Positions 16,047 to 24,244 of a DNA stretch of 64,000 bases are shown piece by piece. Position numbers and translations under genes: made by a program. The stretch lies in the NCBI GenBank assembly GCA_017960475.1, contig JAGCZH010000023.1, positions 1 to 64,000 on the forward strand. Direction: 5' to 3'. This DNA comes from Bacteroidales bacterium (GTDB lineage: Bacteria; Bacteroidota; Bacteroidia; Bacteroidales; P3). The notes under the pieces were generated by a model. The model saw only the letters and a program-made list of their open reading frames with translations, had not been told where the DNA came from and did no database searches. Numbering within the stretch: the first letter of the stretch is position 1; each line of letters begins with the position of its first letter.

Positions 16047-17072
16047 CTACCAGTCACAGGTCCATGTTTTGAGTCCTTCGTTGGTGAATTCGTAACGGTG
16101 TACGACACCGCCGAATTGCATCAATGCGTCGGCGACACTGTGGCGAGTCAGTCGGGGACAGTAGAAGAACATGAATCCGCCTCCTCCTGCGCCGCTTATC
16201 TTGCCTCCTGAGGCTCCGCCTTGGCGAGCAGCCTCATAGATGGCGTCGATACGGGGGTTGCTTATGCTTTTTGCCATCTGCTTCTTGTACTGCCATCCGA
16301 AGTCGAGAATATCACCAATGCTGTCGATATCTCCTTTGAGAAGAACTTCTTTCATTTGTACAGCCTGCTCTTTGAGTTTGTGCATGGACTCTATACTGTC
16401 GGATTTATTCGCCTTCACATTCTGTTGTTGCTCCTTGATGATGTCGGCGCTTACATGGCTGGTGTCAGTGTAGTATAAAAGCAGGTTGTGGCATAGTTCG
16501 TCTTGATTGCGTTGTCGTATGCGTAGTGGATTGACGATGACGTTGTCGCCAACAAACTCCATAAAGTTGAATCCGCCGAAAGTGGCAGCATATTGATCCT
16601 GTTTGCCTCCAGCGAGGCCGAGGTCTATGCGTTCTATCTCGTATGCCAATCGGGCTATGTCGTATTCGCCGAGGGGCAACTTGAGCCATTCCACGTATGC
16701 GCCAAGGATGCTGACCACTAGGGTGGAGGAGGTGCCCATGCCGCTGCCGGCGGGGACATCGACAAAGGAGGCTATCCTAAGTGAGAGTGGTTTGTGGGTG
16801 AACTGTCGTACTATGCGGTTATAGACACCCTTGTGGAGGATAAAATAACCATCGGTGTCCACTTCCATGGCGTTGGAGTACTCCTCACGGAGATGTTTGT
16901 CGGGTGCCAGGAAGACGACTTTGCCGTCATCGGTGGGCTCAATGGTGGTGTAGGCGAACATGTCTACAGTTGCGTTAAGAATAGCTCCTCCATATATGTC
17001 GGAATAAGGAGAGACGTCAGTGCCGCCTCCTGCCAAACCTAAACGTAGTGGTGCCTTGCTGCGTATTATCAT
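16047..17072 (-). CDS. hddA: D-glycero-alpha-D-manno-heptose 7-phosphate 1-kinase (GHMP kinase)
   Basis: This 341-residue GHMP kinase should phosphorylate heptose 7-phosphate at C1, giving the 1,7-bisphosphate. It starts MIIRSKAPLRLGLAGGGTD, typical of HddA and fucokinase-like GHMP enzymes. The ATP loop is VPAGSGMGTSSTLVV (about 107-121), and the GHMP C-terminal motif GGKISGAGGGGFMFFY lies near residue 287. Together with gmhA and hddC it supplies three of the four steps to GDP-heptose; the GmhB phosphatase is not in the cluster. Confidence 0.9.
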   Translation of the reverse strand: MIIRSKAPLRLGLAGGGTDVSPYSDIYGGAILNATVDMFAYTTIEPTDDGKVVFLAPDKHLREEYSNAMEVDTDGYFILHKGVYNRIVRQFTHKPLSLRIASFVDVPAGSGMGTSSTLVVSILGAYVEWLKLPLGEYDIARLAYEIERIDLGLAGGKQDQYAATFGGFNFMEFVGDNVIVNPLRIRQRNQDELCHNLLLYYTDTSHVSADIIKEQQQNVKANKSDSIESMHKLKEQAVQMKEVLLKGDIDSIGDILDFGWQYKKQMAKSISNPRIDAIYEAARQGGASGGKISGAGGGGFMFFYCPRLTRHSVADALMQFGGVVHRYEFTNEGLKTWTCDW

Positions 17073-17151
17073 AATATAGGTGTTGTGATTGTTTTGATTT
17101 GTTTATGGTTCTTGATGGGTGATTATAATGTTGGAACAGAAGGGTAGGGCG

Positions 17152-18270
17152 CTAAAGGCTGTCTATTGCGGAAGTCATGTTTTGCCACGAGTATTTTTTC
17201 TTTTCCTCTTTGACAGCCTCGGCGAATGTCGCTTCGTGGTTGCCTTGGAAGTATTCTGCCAGTGCTTTGGCTATCTGGTTCGCATCGGGCTCAACAACGT
17301 ATCCAATCTTGCCGTCGGGGACTATCTCGGCCAATCCGCCCACATTGGTGACGAGCATTGGCTTTTCAAAATGGAACGCTATCTGTGTGACGCCGCTTTG
17401 AGTGGCGCTTTTATAGGGCTGTGCGACAATGTCGCAAGCACGGAAATAGCGGTTCACCTGACTGTCAGGGATGAAGTCGGTGAAGAGCAACACACTGTCT
17501 TTAATGCCTAACCGCTCAATCTGTTCCATGTATGGTTTGGAATCGCCATAGAATTCACCAGCGACAATAAGCTTGATTCCCGCTGCTTTTATTTCTGGCT
17601 TAGCCATCGCCTCAAGTAGCAGGTCGAGACCTTTGTAGCTGCGTATAAAGCCGAAAAACAATACATAACGGTTGTCGGGGTCGAGGTTGAGAAGTTGACG
17701 GGCGTTGTCCTTTGTTATCAGGTCTCCATAGTGGTCGTAGAGTGGGTGGGGACAGAATAACCGAGGTTTCTTGTTGTCGAATATTGAGAGGTCATTGAGC
17801 ACCGAACGAGACATGGCCACGAAGGCGTCGGTAGATTTTACGAAATAACGTGAGAATATTTTGTCACCTGGGCGGTGCTCGTGGGGTATAATGTTGTCGA
17901 GGATGGAGACTATGCGAGTGTGGTGATTTCGGCGCACACGTCGTTCAATGGTTCCGAGACAGGGTGCCATGAAGGGCAGCCAGTATTTGGTTATTAGCAG
18001 GTCGGGACGTTTTTTTGCGATTTCGCGTCCCACAGAAATCCAGTTGAAAGGGTTTATGGAGTTTATGCGACGATGTATGATGAGCTCTTTTGGTGCTGGT
18101 TCGTCGCTGTATTGAGTCTTACCCGGAAATAGAAAAGAGGGGTACTGGAGAGTGAAAGTGTATATTTCCACCTGGTCTCCACGTTGTAGGTATTCGTATG
18201 CCAGCCTCTCGTTGAAGGCACTGAGTCCGCCACGATATGGATATGCTGTTCCTACTATAATGATTTTCAT
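17152..18270 (-). CDS. glycosyltransferase family 4 protein
   Basis: The 372-residue protein has the GT-B fold of GT4 enzymes: an N-terminal acceptor domain opening MKIIIVGTAYPYRGGLSAFNERLA, and a C-terminal donor domain with VLFFGFIRSYKGLDLLLEAM (phosphate-loop Arg/Lys) and an EX7E-like region SGVTQIAFHFEKPMLVTNVGGLAE. It transfers an activated sugar, probably the GDP-heptose made by the downstream genes, to a surface glycan; that pairing is inferred from the operon. It is the first gene of the cluster, with a promoter box 36 bp upstream. Donor and acceptor are not readable from the sequence. Confidence 0.87.
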   Translation of the reverse strand: MKIIIVGTAYPYRGGLSAFNERLAYEYLQRGDQVEIYTFTLQYPSFLFPGKTQYSDEPAPKELIIHRRINSINPFNWISVGREIAKKRPDLLITKYWLPFMAPCLGTIERRVRRNHHTRIVSILDNIIPHEHRPGDKIFSRYFVKSTDAFVAMSRSVLNDLSIFDNKKPRLFCPHPLYDHYGDLITKDNARQLLNLDPDNRYVLFFGFIRSYKGLDLLLEAMAKPEIKAAGIKLIVAGEFYGDSKPYMEQIERLGIKDSVLLFTDFIPDSQVNRYFRACDIVAQPYKSATQSGVTQIAFHFEKPMLVTNVGGLAEIVPDGKIGYVVEPDANQIAKALAEYFQGNHEATFAEAVKEEKKKYSWQNMTSAIDSL

Positions 18271-18305
18271 TGACTAATGTTTGAAATGAAAAATGTTTGG
18301 AATTG

Positions 18306-18313
18306 CAAATTTA
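18306..18313 (-). promoter_or_regulatory. Bacteroides-type -7 promoter box for the heptose/glycosyltransferase operon
   Basis: Minus-strand TAAATTTG followed by C matches TAnnTTTG. Transcription would begin near 18299, leaving a leader of about 29 nt before the glycosyltransferase ATG. The box is identical to those at 7265 and 47823. Confidence 0.6.
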
Positions 18314-18410
18314 CATAAAAAATGTTGTTTATTATAATAATTTTCTTTTTTTTCTGTTTAGAAGTAGACTATTGAAACTACGAATCGGAATCTTTTATCA
18401 GATATTCCGC

Positions 18411-18504
18411 ATAACCTTTTACCCTCCCCTTTAACCTCTAAAACCTCTAAAACCCTTAAAACCCTTTTAACCTTTCCAACTTTTTAACCTTTAAAACCCT
18501 TAAT
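18411..18504 (+). repeat. pyrimidine-rich AACC/TTTTAACC tract upstream of htrA
   Basis: About 94 bp made almost only of variations on AACCTCTAAA, AACCCTTAAA and AACCTTTCC run straight into the htrA start codon. Similar tracts occur at about 24172-24239, 26923-26957, 31275-31380, 35219-35256 and 36424-36459. It contains no ribosome binding site of Shine-Dalgarno type; Bacteroidota often initiate without one and favour A/T-rich leaders. Confidence 0.6.
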
Positions 18505-19644
18505 ATGAAAAGACATTTGTTTTTGGTTATTGCTGTGATTGCTGGCATGATGCTTCCAGCGGGCTGTACGGCACAGACAAAAGAGAAAAAAGCTACTGTA
18601 AAAAAAGTGTTCGAAGGCGCTCCTAGGCCTCAGTTGACTACCCAGACAGACTTCAGCGATGTGGCGGCTCTTACTATTGACGCCGTGGTGCACATCAAGA
18701 CTGAGATGACCAAGCTGACACCGCTGTATCAGTCTTTCTTCGGTATGATTATCGACCGTGGTGTGCGAAAACAGACTTACAACGCCTATGGCTCTGGCGT
18801 AATCATTAGCGATGACGGATATATTGTTACCAACAACCACGTTGTGCAGGATGCCGAAAAAGTTGTGGTTACTCTCAACGACAAACGCGAGATTCCGGCA
18901 CGCATTATCGGTTTAGACCCGGCCACCGATCTGGCAGTGATCAAGATTGAGGCCAGTGGCTTGCAGTCGATACCTTTCGGCAATAGCGACTCGGCGCGCA
19001 TAGGTGAGCCTGTGCTCGCAATAGGCAACCCATTCAATCTGACCTCTACTGTCACCGCAGGAATTATATCGGCCAAGGCCAGATATATGAATATTATTAA
19101 CAACCCAGGTGTGGAGAGTACCATTGAGTCCTTTATTCAAACCGACGCAGCTGTGAACAGCGGCAATTCCGGTGGCGCTTTGGTTAATGGCCGCGCCGAA
19201 CTTATAGGTATCAATACTGCCATTGCCAGCGGCAACGGCTACTATACGGGCTATTCGTTCGCTATACCGAGCAATATCGCCCGCAAGGTGACAGGCGATT
19301 TGAGACAATATGGCATCGTTCAACGTGGATATCTTGGAGTCAATGTGGTTGAGGTTACAAGCGATGTTGCCAAACAACTTAATCTTAGCGAGCCGAAGGG
19401 AATATATATTGCTCGTGTTATACCCGACTGTGCTGCCGAGAAGGCTGGCATGAAAAAAGGCGACATACTGCTCAATGTCAATGGGATGGAGGTGAACTCG
19501 TATGCTTCAATGATGGAAGAGGTGGCTCTTTTCAATCCTGGCGACCAGGTCGATGTGACTTTCCTTCGCGATGGTGTGGAACATACGGTGAAATTGACTT
19601 TGCTTAACTCTAAAGGCAATACTCAGATAATCAAAAATTTGTAG
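18505..19644 (+). CDS. HtrA/Deg-family serine protease, lipoprotein form with one PDZ domain
   Basis: This 379-residue protein has a trypsin-like domain with the catalytic triad His112 (NNHVV), Asp142 (ATDLAVI) and Ser222 (NSGNSGGAL), and one PDZ domain (about 270-370; YLGVNVVEV, IPDCAAEKAGMKKGDILLNVNG). The N-terminus ends in a lipobox, LPAGC (Cys21), so it is probably a membrane-anchored periplasmic protease, DegS-like in layout (one PDZ) but anchored by lipid. It would degrade or sense misfolded envelope proteins. The MATE gene begins 4 bp after its stop. Symbol withheld because DegP, DegQ and DegS types cannot be separated here. Confidence 0.92.
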   Translation: MKRHLFLVIAVIAGMMLPAGCTAQTKEKKATVKKVFEGAPRPQLTTQTDFSDVAALTIDAVVHIKTEMTKLTPLYQSFFGMIIDRGVRKQTYNAYGSGVIISDDGYIVTNNHVVQDAEKVVVTLNDKREIPARIIGLDPATDLAVIKIEASGLQSIPFGNSDSARIGEPVLAIGNPFNLTSTVTAGIISAKARYMNIINNPGVESTIESFIQTDAAVNSGNSGGALVNGRAELIGINTAIASGNGYYTGYSFAIPSNIARKVTGDLRQYGIVQRGYLGVNVVEVTSDVAKQLNLSEPKGIYIARVIPDCAAEKAGMKKGDILLNVNGMEVNSYASMMEEVALFNPGDQVDVTFLRDGVEHTVKLTLLNSKGNTQIIKNL

Positions 19645-19648
19645 TCGT

Positions 19649-21037
19649 TTGCACGACCTTGATTCGAAATACCGTGAGATGACAGAGACACCAGTGCCAA
19701 GACTGGTGTTGCGTTTGGCGTTGCCAAGTATGGTGAGCATGGTGGTTACGGCTCTGTACAATGTTGTCGACGCCGCCTTCATAGGTCATCTTTCAACCGA
19801 AGCCACAGCGGGTATAGGCATAGCTTTTGCATATATGACCTTTATCCAGGCTGTTGGTTTCTTCTTTGGACATGGTTCTGGTAATTATATCTCCCGCGCC
19901 CTTGGCTCTTTACGGCGTGACGACGCTGGCACAATGGCTGCTGTGGGTTTCTTTACCCCTTTGTTGGTGGGCATTGCGGCGGCTCTTATAGGATTGCCTT
20001 TGTTGCCGGAACTTGTCAGGTTGCTCGGCGCTCCGACCAATGTTGTGCCTTATGCGTGCGATTATCTGAGATACATCCTTTTGGCGTCGCCATTCATGAT
20101 GTCGGCGCTGACATTGAACAACCAGCTGCGTTTGCAGGGTAACGCCAGATTCGGCATGATTGGTATTGTGAGCGGTGCTGTGTTGAACATGGTTCTCGAC
20201 CCATTGCTGATATTCCTTTTGGATATGGGTGTTACAGGTGCTTCGTTGGCTACAGCCATAAGCCAGTTTTTTGCTTGGTGCCTGCTGCTGATTGGAACAA
20301 CACGAGGGGAGTCTGTGCACATCAAGGTGCGCAATTTCAAGCCGTCGTGGTATTTCTATAAAGAGATTGTCGCTGGTGGCTTGCCGTCGTTGTGCCGCCA
20401 GACCTTCAACTGTGCCTCTGTGGTAATGCTCAACTATGCCGCCACCAGCTATGCCCCTGTGGGTCAGGAGGATTCCTCTGTGGCGGCATTTGCTGTTGTG
20501 TCGAGAACAACGATGTTTGCCTTCTCGTTGATATTGGGCTTCGTTCAGGGCTTCCAGCCTGTTTGTGGCTTCAATTACGGTGCCCACAAATATGGACGAG
20601 TGAGACAATCATATTTGTTTGCCTTTACAGTGTCTACATTAATGCTCGTTGTTCTTTCGTCGGTGGGATTTATCTTTGCCCCTCAGGTTATATCTATATT
20701 CCGTGACGAGGATCCTGTAATGTTGCTTATTGGCACGCAGGCTTTGAGATGGCAGTGTGCTGTGTTCCCACTTGTCACTTTGTGCACAGCTACTAATATG
20801 CTGTTCCAGAACATCAGAATGCCTATTCGTTCAACTCTGCTCTCCATTGGGCGTCAGGGCCTTTTCTTTATTCCTGCCATTCTGATACTGCCACGTTTCT
20901 TTGGCTTGAATGGGGTTGTGGCGACTCAGGCTGTCGCCGACGTGTGCACATTTCTGCTTTCTATTCCTTTCGCTGTCTGGATTTCCCGGCAGTTGAGAGA
21001 GAAAGAATCGGCGATCCAGAAAAGTGAGGTTGTCTAG
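19649..21037 (+). CDS. MATE-family multidrug/cation antiporter
   Basis: This 462-residue integral membrane protein has about 12 helices in two MatE halves. Family features include YREMTETPV before helix 1, then LALPSMVSMVVTALYNVVDAAFIGHL, and a LRLQGNARFGMIGI segment in the first half. It exports drugs or metabolites in exchange for Na+ or H+; the substrate is unknown. The start is TTG, 4 bp after htrA; an ATG at 19679 would lose the conserved YREM segment. It is translationally coupled to htrA and followed after 38 bp by a DMT transporter. Confidence 0.9.
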   Translation: MHDLDSKYREMTETPVPRLVLRLALPSMVSMVVTALYNVVDAAFIGHLSTEATAGIGIAFAYMTFIQAVGFFFGHGSGNYISRALGSLRRDDAGTMAAVGFFTPLLVGIAAALIGLPLLPELVRLLGAPTNVVPYACDYLRYILLASPFMMSALTLNNQLRLQGNARFGMIGIVSGAVLNMVLDPLLIFLLDMGVTGASLATAISQFFAWCLLLIGTTRGESVHIKVRNFKPSWYFYKEIVAGGLPSLCRQTFNCASVVMLNYAATSYAPVGQEDSSVAAFAVVSRTTMFAFSLILGFVQGFQPVCGFNYGAHKYGRVRQSYLFAFTVSTLMLVVLSSVGFIFAPQVISIFRDEDPVMLLIGTQALRWQCAVFPLVTLCTATNMLFQNIRMPIRSTLLSIGRQGLFFIPAILILPRFFGLNGVVATQAVADVCTFLLSIPFAVWISRQLREKESAIQKSEVV

Positions 21038-21075
21038 CTTGTTTAACAATTAATTACCCATCAAGTCTTTCTACG

Positions 21076-22089
21076 ATGTTTTTTGGTGAGATACTTTCTT
21101 TGTTTGTGGCTTTGTCGTTCACGGTCACGGCACTTTTCGCCGAAGTGGGCTCTAAGCGTATGGGCTCGTTGCCTTTCAATGCGGTGAGGATGACGATGTC
21201 GCTTATTTTCTTGGCTCTTACTCTTTGGCTCTGTACGGGCATGCCTGTGCCACGTTATGCCGATGGCTCAACATGGCTGTGGCTGCTTTTGTCAGGGCTG
21301 GTTGGCTATGTTATAGGTGACTATTGCCTGATGAAGGGGTATATCATAATAGGTTCTCGTTTCGGACAGTTGTTTATGACTTTGTCGGCACCAACGGCGG
21401 CGATATTAGGGCGTTTCTTCATAGGTGAGCATATAAGGCCTTTAGCTATTGTGGGTATGTTTGTGACATTGACAGGCATAGCTGTGTCAATATTGTCGAA
21501 AGGTGACAAAAAGGATGAGGATGTGTCGGATGATAGCGCATCGCCAGCAAGGCGGCTTCGTCTTTCGTTGCCGTTAAATGGCTTAGTGTTTGCCGTTATG
21601 GCTGGAATATGCCAAGGTGCTGGATTGGTGTTGAGCAAGATAGGTTTGGAAAGCTATGATTCCTCGCTTGCGGCGCTTGGGTTGGATGAGTCGATGATAC
21701 CTGATGATGCCTTGCTGCCTGTTCCGTTGCGGGTGAGTGTCCCGTTCGCTTCAACCATGATTCGAGGCATTATGGGTCTCGCGGGGTTTTTATTTGCCCT
21801 GCTGTGTTTTTCAAAAAATGGCACTAAACAGTTGCGAAACGCAGTGTGCGACGGAAAGGCTATGAGAAGCGCTTTTTTCTCAATGTTGTTTGGCCCTTTT
21901 ATAGGGGTGGGTTTGTCGTTGATGGCAACACAATATACAGCAACAGGAATTGCACAAACCATCTTTGCGTTGACACCTGTTCTGATAATACTGCCGTCAG
22001 TGTTGGTCTTTCATCAGAAGGTGACGTTGCGTGAGGTTATAGGCGCTGTTGTTAGTGTTGTGGGAGTTAGCCTTTTCTTTGTCGGATAG
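21076..22089 (+). CDS. DMT-superfamily (EamA) transporter
   Basis: The 337-residue protein has ten predicted membrane helices in two EamA repeats; the first contains GDYCLMKGYIIIGSRFGQLFMTLSAPTAAI as a hallmark, the second YTATGIAQTIFALTPVLIILP. Between them is a charged cytoplasmic loop (KGDKKDEDVSDD, about residues 140-152). Such carriers export amino acids, nucleosides or other small metabolites; the substrate cannot be told. Last gene of the htrA-MATE-DMT run; it converges with aguA with a 20-bp gap. Confidence 0.88.
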   Translation: MFFGEILSLFVALSFTVTALFAEVGSKRMGSLPFNAVRMTMSLIFLALTLWLCTGMPVPRYADGSTWLWLLLSGLVGYVIGDYCLMKGYIIIGSRFGQLFMTLSAPTAAILGRFFIGEHIRPLAIVGMFVTLTGIAVSILSKGDKKDEDVSDDSASPARRLRLSLPLNGLVFAVMAGICQGAGLVLSKIGLESYDSSLAALGLDESMIPDDALLPVPLRVSVPFASTMIRGIMGLAGFLFALLCFSKNGTKQLRNAVCDGKAMRSAFFSMLFGPFIGVGLSLMATQYTATGIAQTIFALTPVLIILPSVLVFHQKVTLREVIGAVVSVVGVSLFFVG

Positions 22090-22109
22090 GAATCACTAAA
22101 TGTTGATTT

Positions 22110-23153
22110 CTACATTGGCATTTGCTGGCTGAGGCAGTGGAAACTGCCAAGACCCCAGATGATGTCGGTGCTGTCAATACCGACAATCTCACGCGTTGGG
22201 AAGCATTCCTCGAGTATATATGCGGCTTCGGTATCATTGTCGCACTTGTATGTTGGGAATATTACTAAGCCGTTGCAGATGTAGAAGTTGGCGTATGATG
22301 CCGGCAGTCGTTGTCCTTCCCATTCCACAATCTCTGGCATAGGAAGTTCCACTATAGTCGGCTGTTTGCCATTGGCAAGGCGGCATTTGCTGAGGATCTT
22401 GAGGTTGGCCTGCAGAGGTGCATAGTTCTCGTCGTTCTTGTTGTGCTCTACGGCGGTGATAATAACGTCTTCGTCGACAAAGCGGCTGAGGTCGTCGACA
22501 TGACCGTCGGTGTCGTCGCCGATAATGCCTTCGCCAAGCCATATGATGTTCTCCACTCCATAGTAAGCCCTCAAATGCTCTTCTATCTGCTGTTGGCTTA
22601 GGTTGGGGTTGCGGTTGGGATTGAGCAAGCATGATGTTGTTGTCAGCAGGTCGCCTTTGCCGTTTACATCAATGGAGCCTCCTTCCATAACTATATCCGG
22701 TTGGAACATGGTCATACCAAGGTGTTCGGCGATTCGTGCCGGTATTTGTGTGTCGAGGTCCCAGGGGTATTTGCCGCCCCAGGCATTGTGGTTCCAGTCG
22801 ACTATAGCTCTGAGCCCGGGCACTTTGTGGTTGAGAAGAAAGGCAGGACCATGGTCTCTGCACCATGCGTCGTTGGTAGGAAAGCGGTGGAACTCAATGT
22901 TTACCATGAATGCACCGGCTTCTTTAAGAGCGTTGCGCACTCTCTGTTCCATCACATCGTCCTGCACATTGATGTGGACGGTCTCAACTTCGGTCAGGGT
23001 CTTTATGAATAGGTGGTATGAGGGGAAAATGGTCTCTATTTTTCCTGGCCATGAGTCTTCGTTATGGGGATAGCTGAGCCAAGTGGCTTCATGTTTTTCC
23101 CATTCGGCGGGCATGTAAAAACCACGTTCTTTTGGTGTTGGGGATAGGATCAT
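22110..23153 (-). CDS. aguA: agmatine deiminase family protein
   Basis: The 347-residue product belongs to the PAD_porph family. It starts FYMPAEWEKHEATWLSYPHN and has NDAWCRDHGPAF with the Asp/His substrate site and the C-terminal nucleophile motif WGLGSFHCLSQQMP (Cys near 341). It converts agmatine to N-carbamoylputrescine plus ammonia. The N-carbamoylputrescine amidase gene lies directly upstream in the same direction, supporting agmatine over peptidyl-arginine as substrate; there is no signal peptide. An internal start at Met14 is possible. Confidence 0.9.
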   Translation of the reverse strand: MILSPTPKERGFYMPAEWEKHEATWLSYPHNEDSWPGKIETIFPSYHLFIKTLTEVETVHINVQDDVMEQRVRNALKEAGAFMVNIEFHRFPTNDAWCRDHGPAFLLNHKVPGLRAIVDWNHNAWGGKYPWDLDTQIPARIAEHLGMTMFQPDIVMEGGSIDVNGKGDLLTTTSCLLNPNRNPNLSQQQIEEHLRAYYGVENIIWLGEGIIGDDTDGHVDDLSRFVDEDVIITAVEHNKNDENYAPLQANLKILSKCRLANGKQPTIVELPMPEIVEWEGQRLPASYANFYICNGLVIFPTYKCDNDTEAAYILEECFPTREIVGIDSTDIIWGLGSFHCLSQQMPM

Positions 23154-23156
23154 TAG

Positions 23157-23193
23157 AATTGAAAGTTGAAAATTGAAAGTTGAAAAATGAAAG
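23157..23193 (-). repeat. TTTTCAATTTTCAACTTTCAA-type repeat between aguB and aguA
   Basis: On the minus strand the segment reads as alternating CTTTCA, TTTTTCAA, CTTTCAA and TTTTCAA units. The same family occurs at 29659-29688. It lies between the aguB stop and the aguA start. Its role is unknown; it may be a low-complexity intergenic element. Confidence 0.6.
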
Positions 23194-23207
23194 TCGTTTG
23201 TCTTGGA

Positions 23208-24095
23208 TTATAGGTCTTCGTCGATGTATCGTTTCAGTATTGGGGAGTAGCTGTCTATACGTCGGTCGCGTAGGTATGGCCAGTGTCGGCGGTAACGGTC
23301 GCTGTCACAGAGGTCTAGCTCTTGGATGTGTGTGCATTCCTCAAGATGTGGCGCTTGCCACAGCACACGTCCGAAAGCATTGGTGACAAACGAACCGCCC
23401 CAGAACTGCATTTCGCCCTCTCGGCCGGTGCGGTTGACGCTGACAACGGGAACACCATTGGCTACAGCATGGCTGCGTTGGATAGTTTGCCAAGCCTGGT
23501 ATTGTTCGTCGTTGGTGTCGGGGTCTTGATCCATAGCCCAGCCAATGGCAGTGGGGTAGAATAGTATTTCGGCGCCCATGAGAGCGGTGATGCGCGATGC
23601 TTCGGGATACCATTGGTCCCAGCAGATTAGTACGCCAATGCGGGCATAGCGAGTGTTGAAGACACGATATCCGAGGTCCCCAGGGGTAAAATAGAATTTC
23701 TCGTAGTATCCTGGGTCATCGGGGATATGCATTTTGCGGTATTTACCTAGGTATGTGCCGTCGGCGTCGATTACCGCGGTGGTGTTGTGGTAGAGTCCTT
23801 CGGCTCGTTTTTCAAACATAGAGCAGACAATGACGACGCCGAGCTCCTTTGCCAGCGCCATGAAACGCTGTGTTGTGGGGCCGTCGGGAATAGGTTCGGC
23901 ATAGCGGAAATTATGGTAGTCTTCGGTGTCGCAGAAATAAAGTGAGGCGAAGAGCTCCTGAAGACATATTATTTGTGCTCCGTCGGCGGCAAGTTGCCGC
24001 ACACGCTCAATATAGCGGGCTATGTTTTGCTCTTTGTCAGGTCCGCAACTCATCTGTGCTAGACCCACTTTGACTTTACGTGATTCTGTTGACAT
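23208..24095 (-). CDS. aguB: N-carbamoylputrescine amidase (nitrilase superfamily)
   Basis: This 295-residue carbon-nitrogen hydrolase has the Glu-Lys-Cys triad: Glu in CLQELFAS (about 47), Lys in KYRKMHIPD (about 120) and Cys in LICWDQWYPE (about 157). The WDQWYPEASR context is typical of AguB enzymes. It releases ammonia and CO2 from N-carbamoylputrescine to give putrescine in the cytoplasm. Immediately downstream is aguA, so the pair covers agmatine to putrescine; no arginine decarboxylase is encoded in the window. Confidence 0.92.
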   Translation of the reverse strand: MSTESRKVKVGLAQMSCGPDKEQNIARYIERVRQLAADGAQIICLQELFASLYFCDTEDYHNFRYAEPIPDGPTTQRFMALAKELGVVIVCSMFEKRAEGLYHNTTAVIDADGTYLGKYRKMHIPDDPGYYEKFYFTPGDLGYRVFNTRYARIGVLICWDQWYPEASRITALMGAEILFYPTAIGWAMDQDPDTNDEQYQAWQTIQRSHAVANGVPVVSVNRTGREGEMQFWGGSFVTNAFGRVLWQAPHLEECTHIQELDLCDSDRYRRHWPYLRDRRIDSYSPILKRYIDEDL

Positions 24096-24167
24096 GGGTT
24101 ATTTGTGTATTTTTGGTCTCTTTTCGATTTATATAGTAATGATGAAATTATTGTTTTATTTTAACCT

Positions 24168-24239
24168 TTTTATCCTTTTATCCTTTTAAACCTTTTAAAC
24201 TTTTTAAACCTTTTAAACCTTTCCAACCTTTTTATCCTT
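24168..24239 (+). repeat. TTTTAAACC / TTTTATCC repeat tract between the FGE-like gene and aguB
   Basis: A 70-bp plus-strand run of CCTTTTAAA, CCTTTTATC and ACCTTTCCA units. It lies 3' of the FGE-like gene and 5' of aguB, both on the minus strand, so here it is in the opposite orientation to the tract before htrA. This argues that the tract is not simply a translation leader. Confidence 0.6.
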
Positions 24240-24244
24240 TGTGG

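Noticed and set aside
24168-24239. telomere-like or satellite DNA
   Set aside because: The TTTTAAACC units vary in length and sequence and lie in a circular-type bacterial gene context; a low-complexity intergenic tract is the simpler reading.
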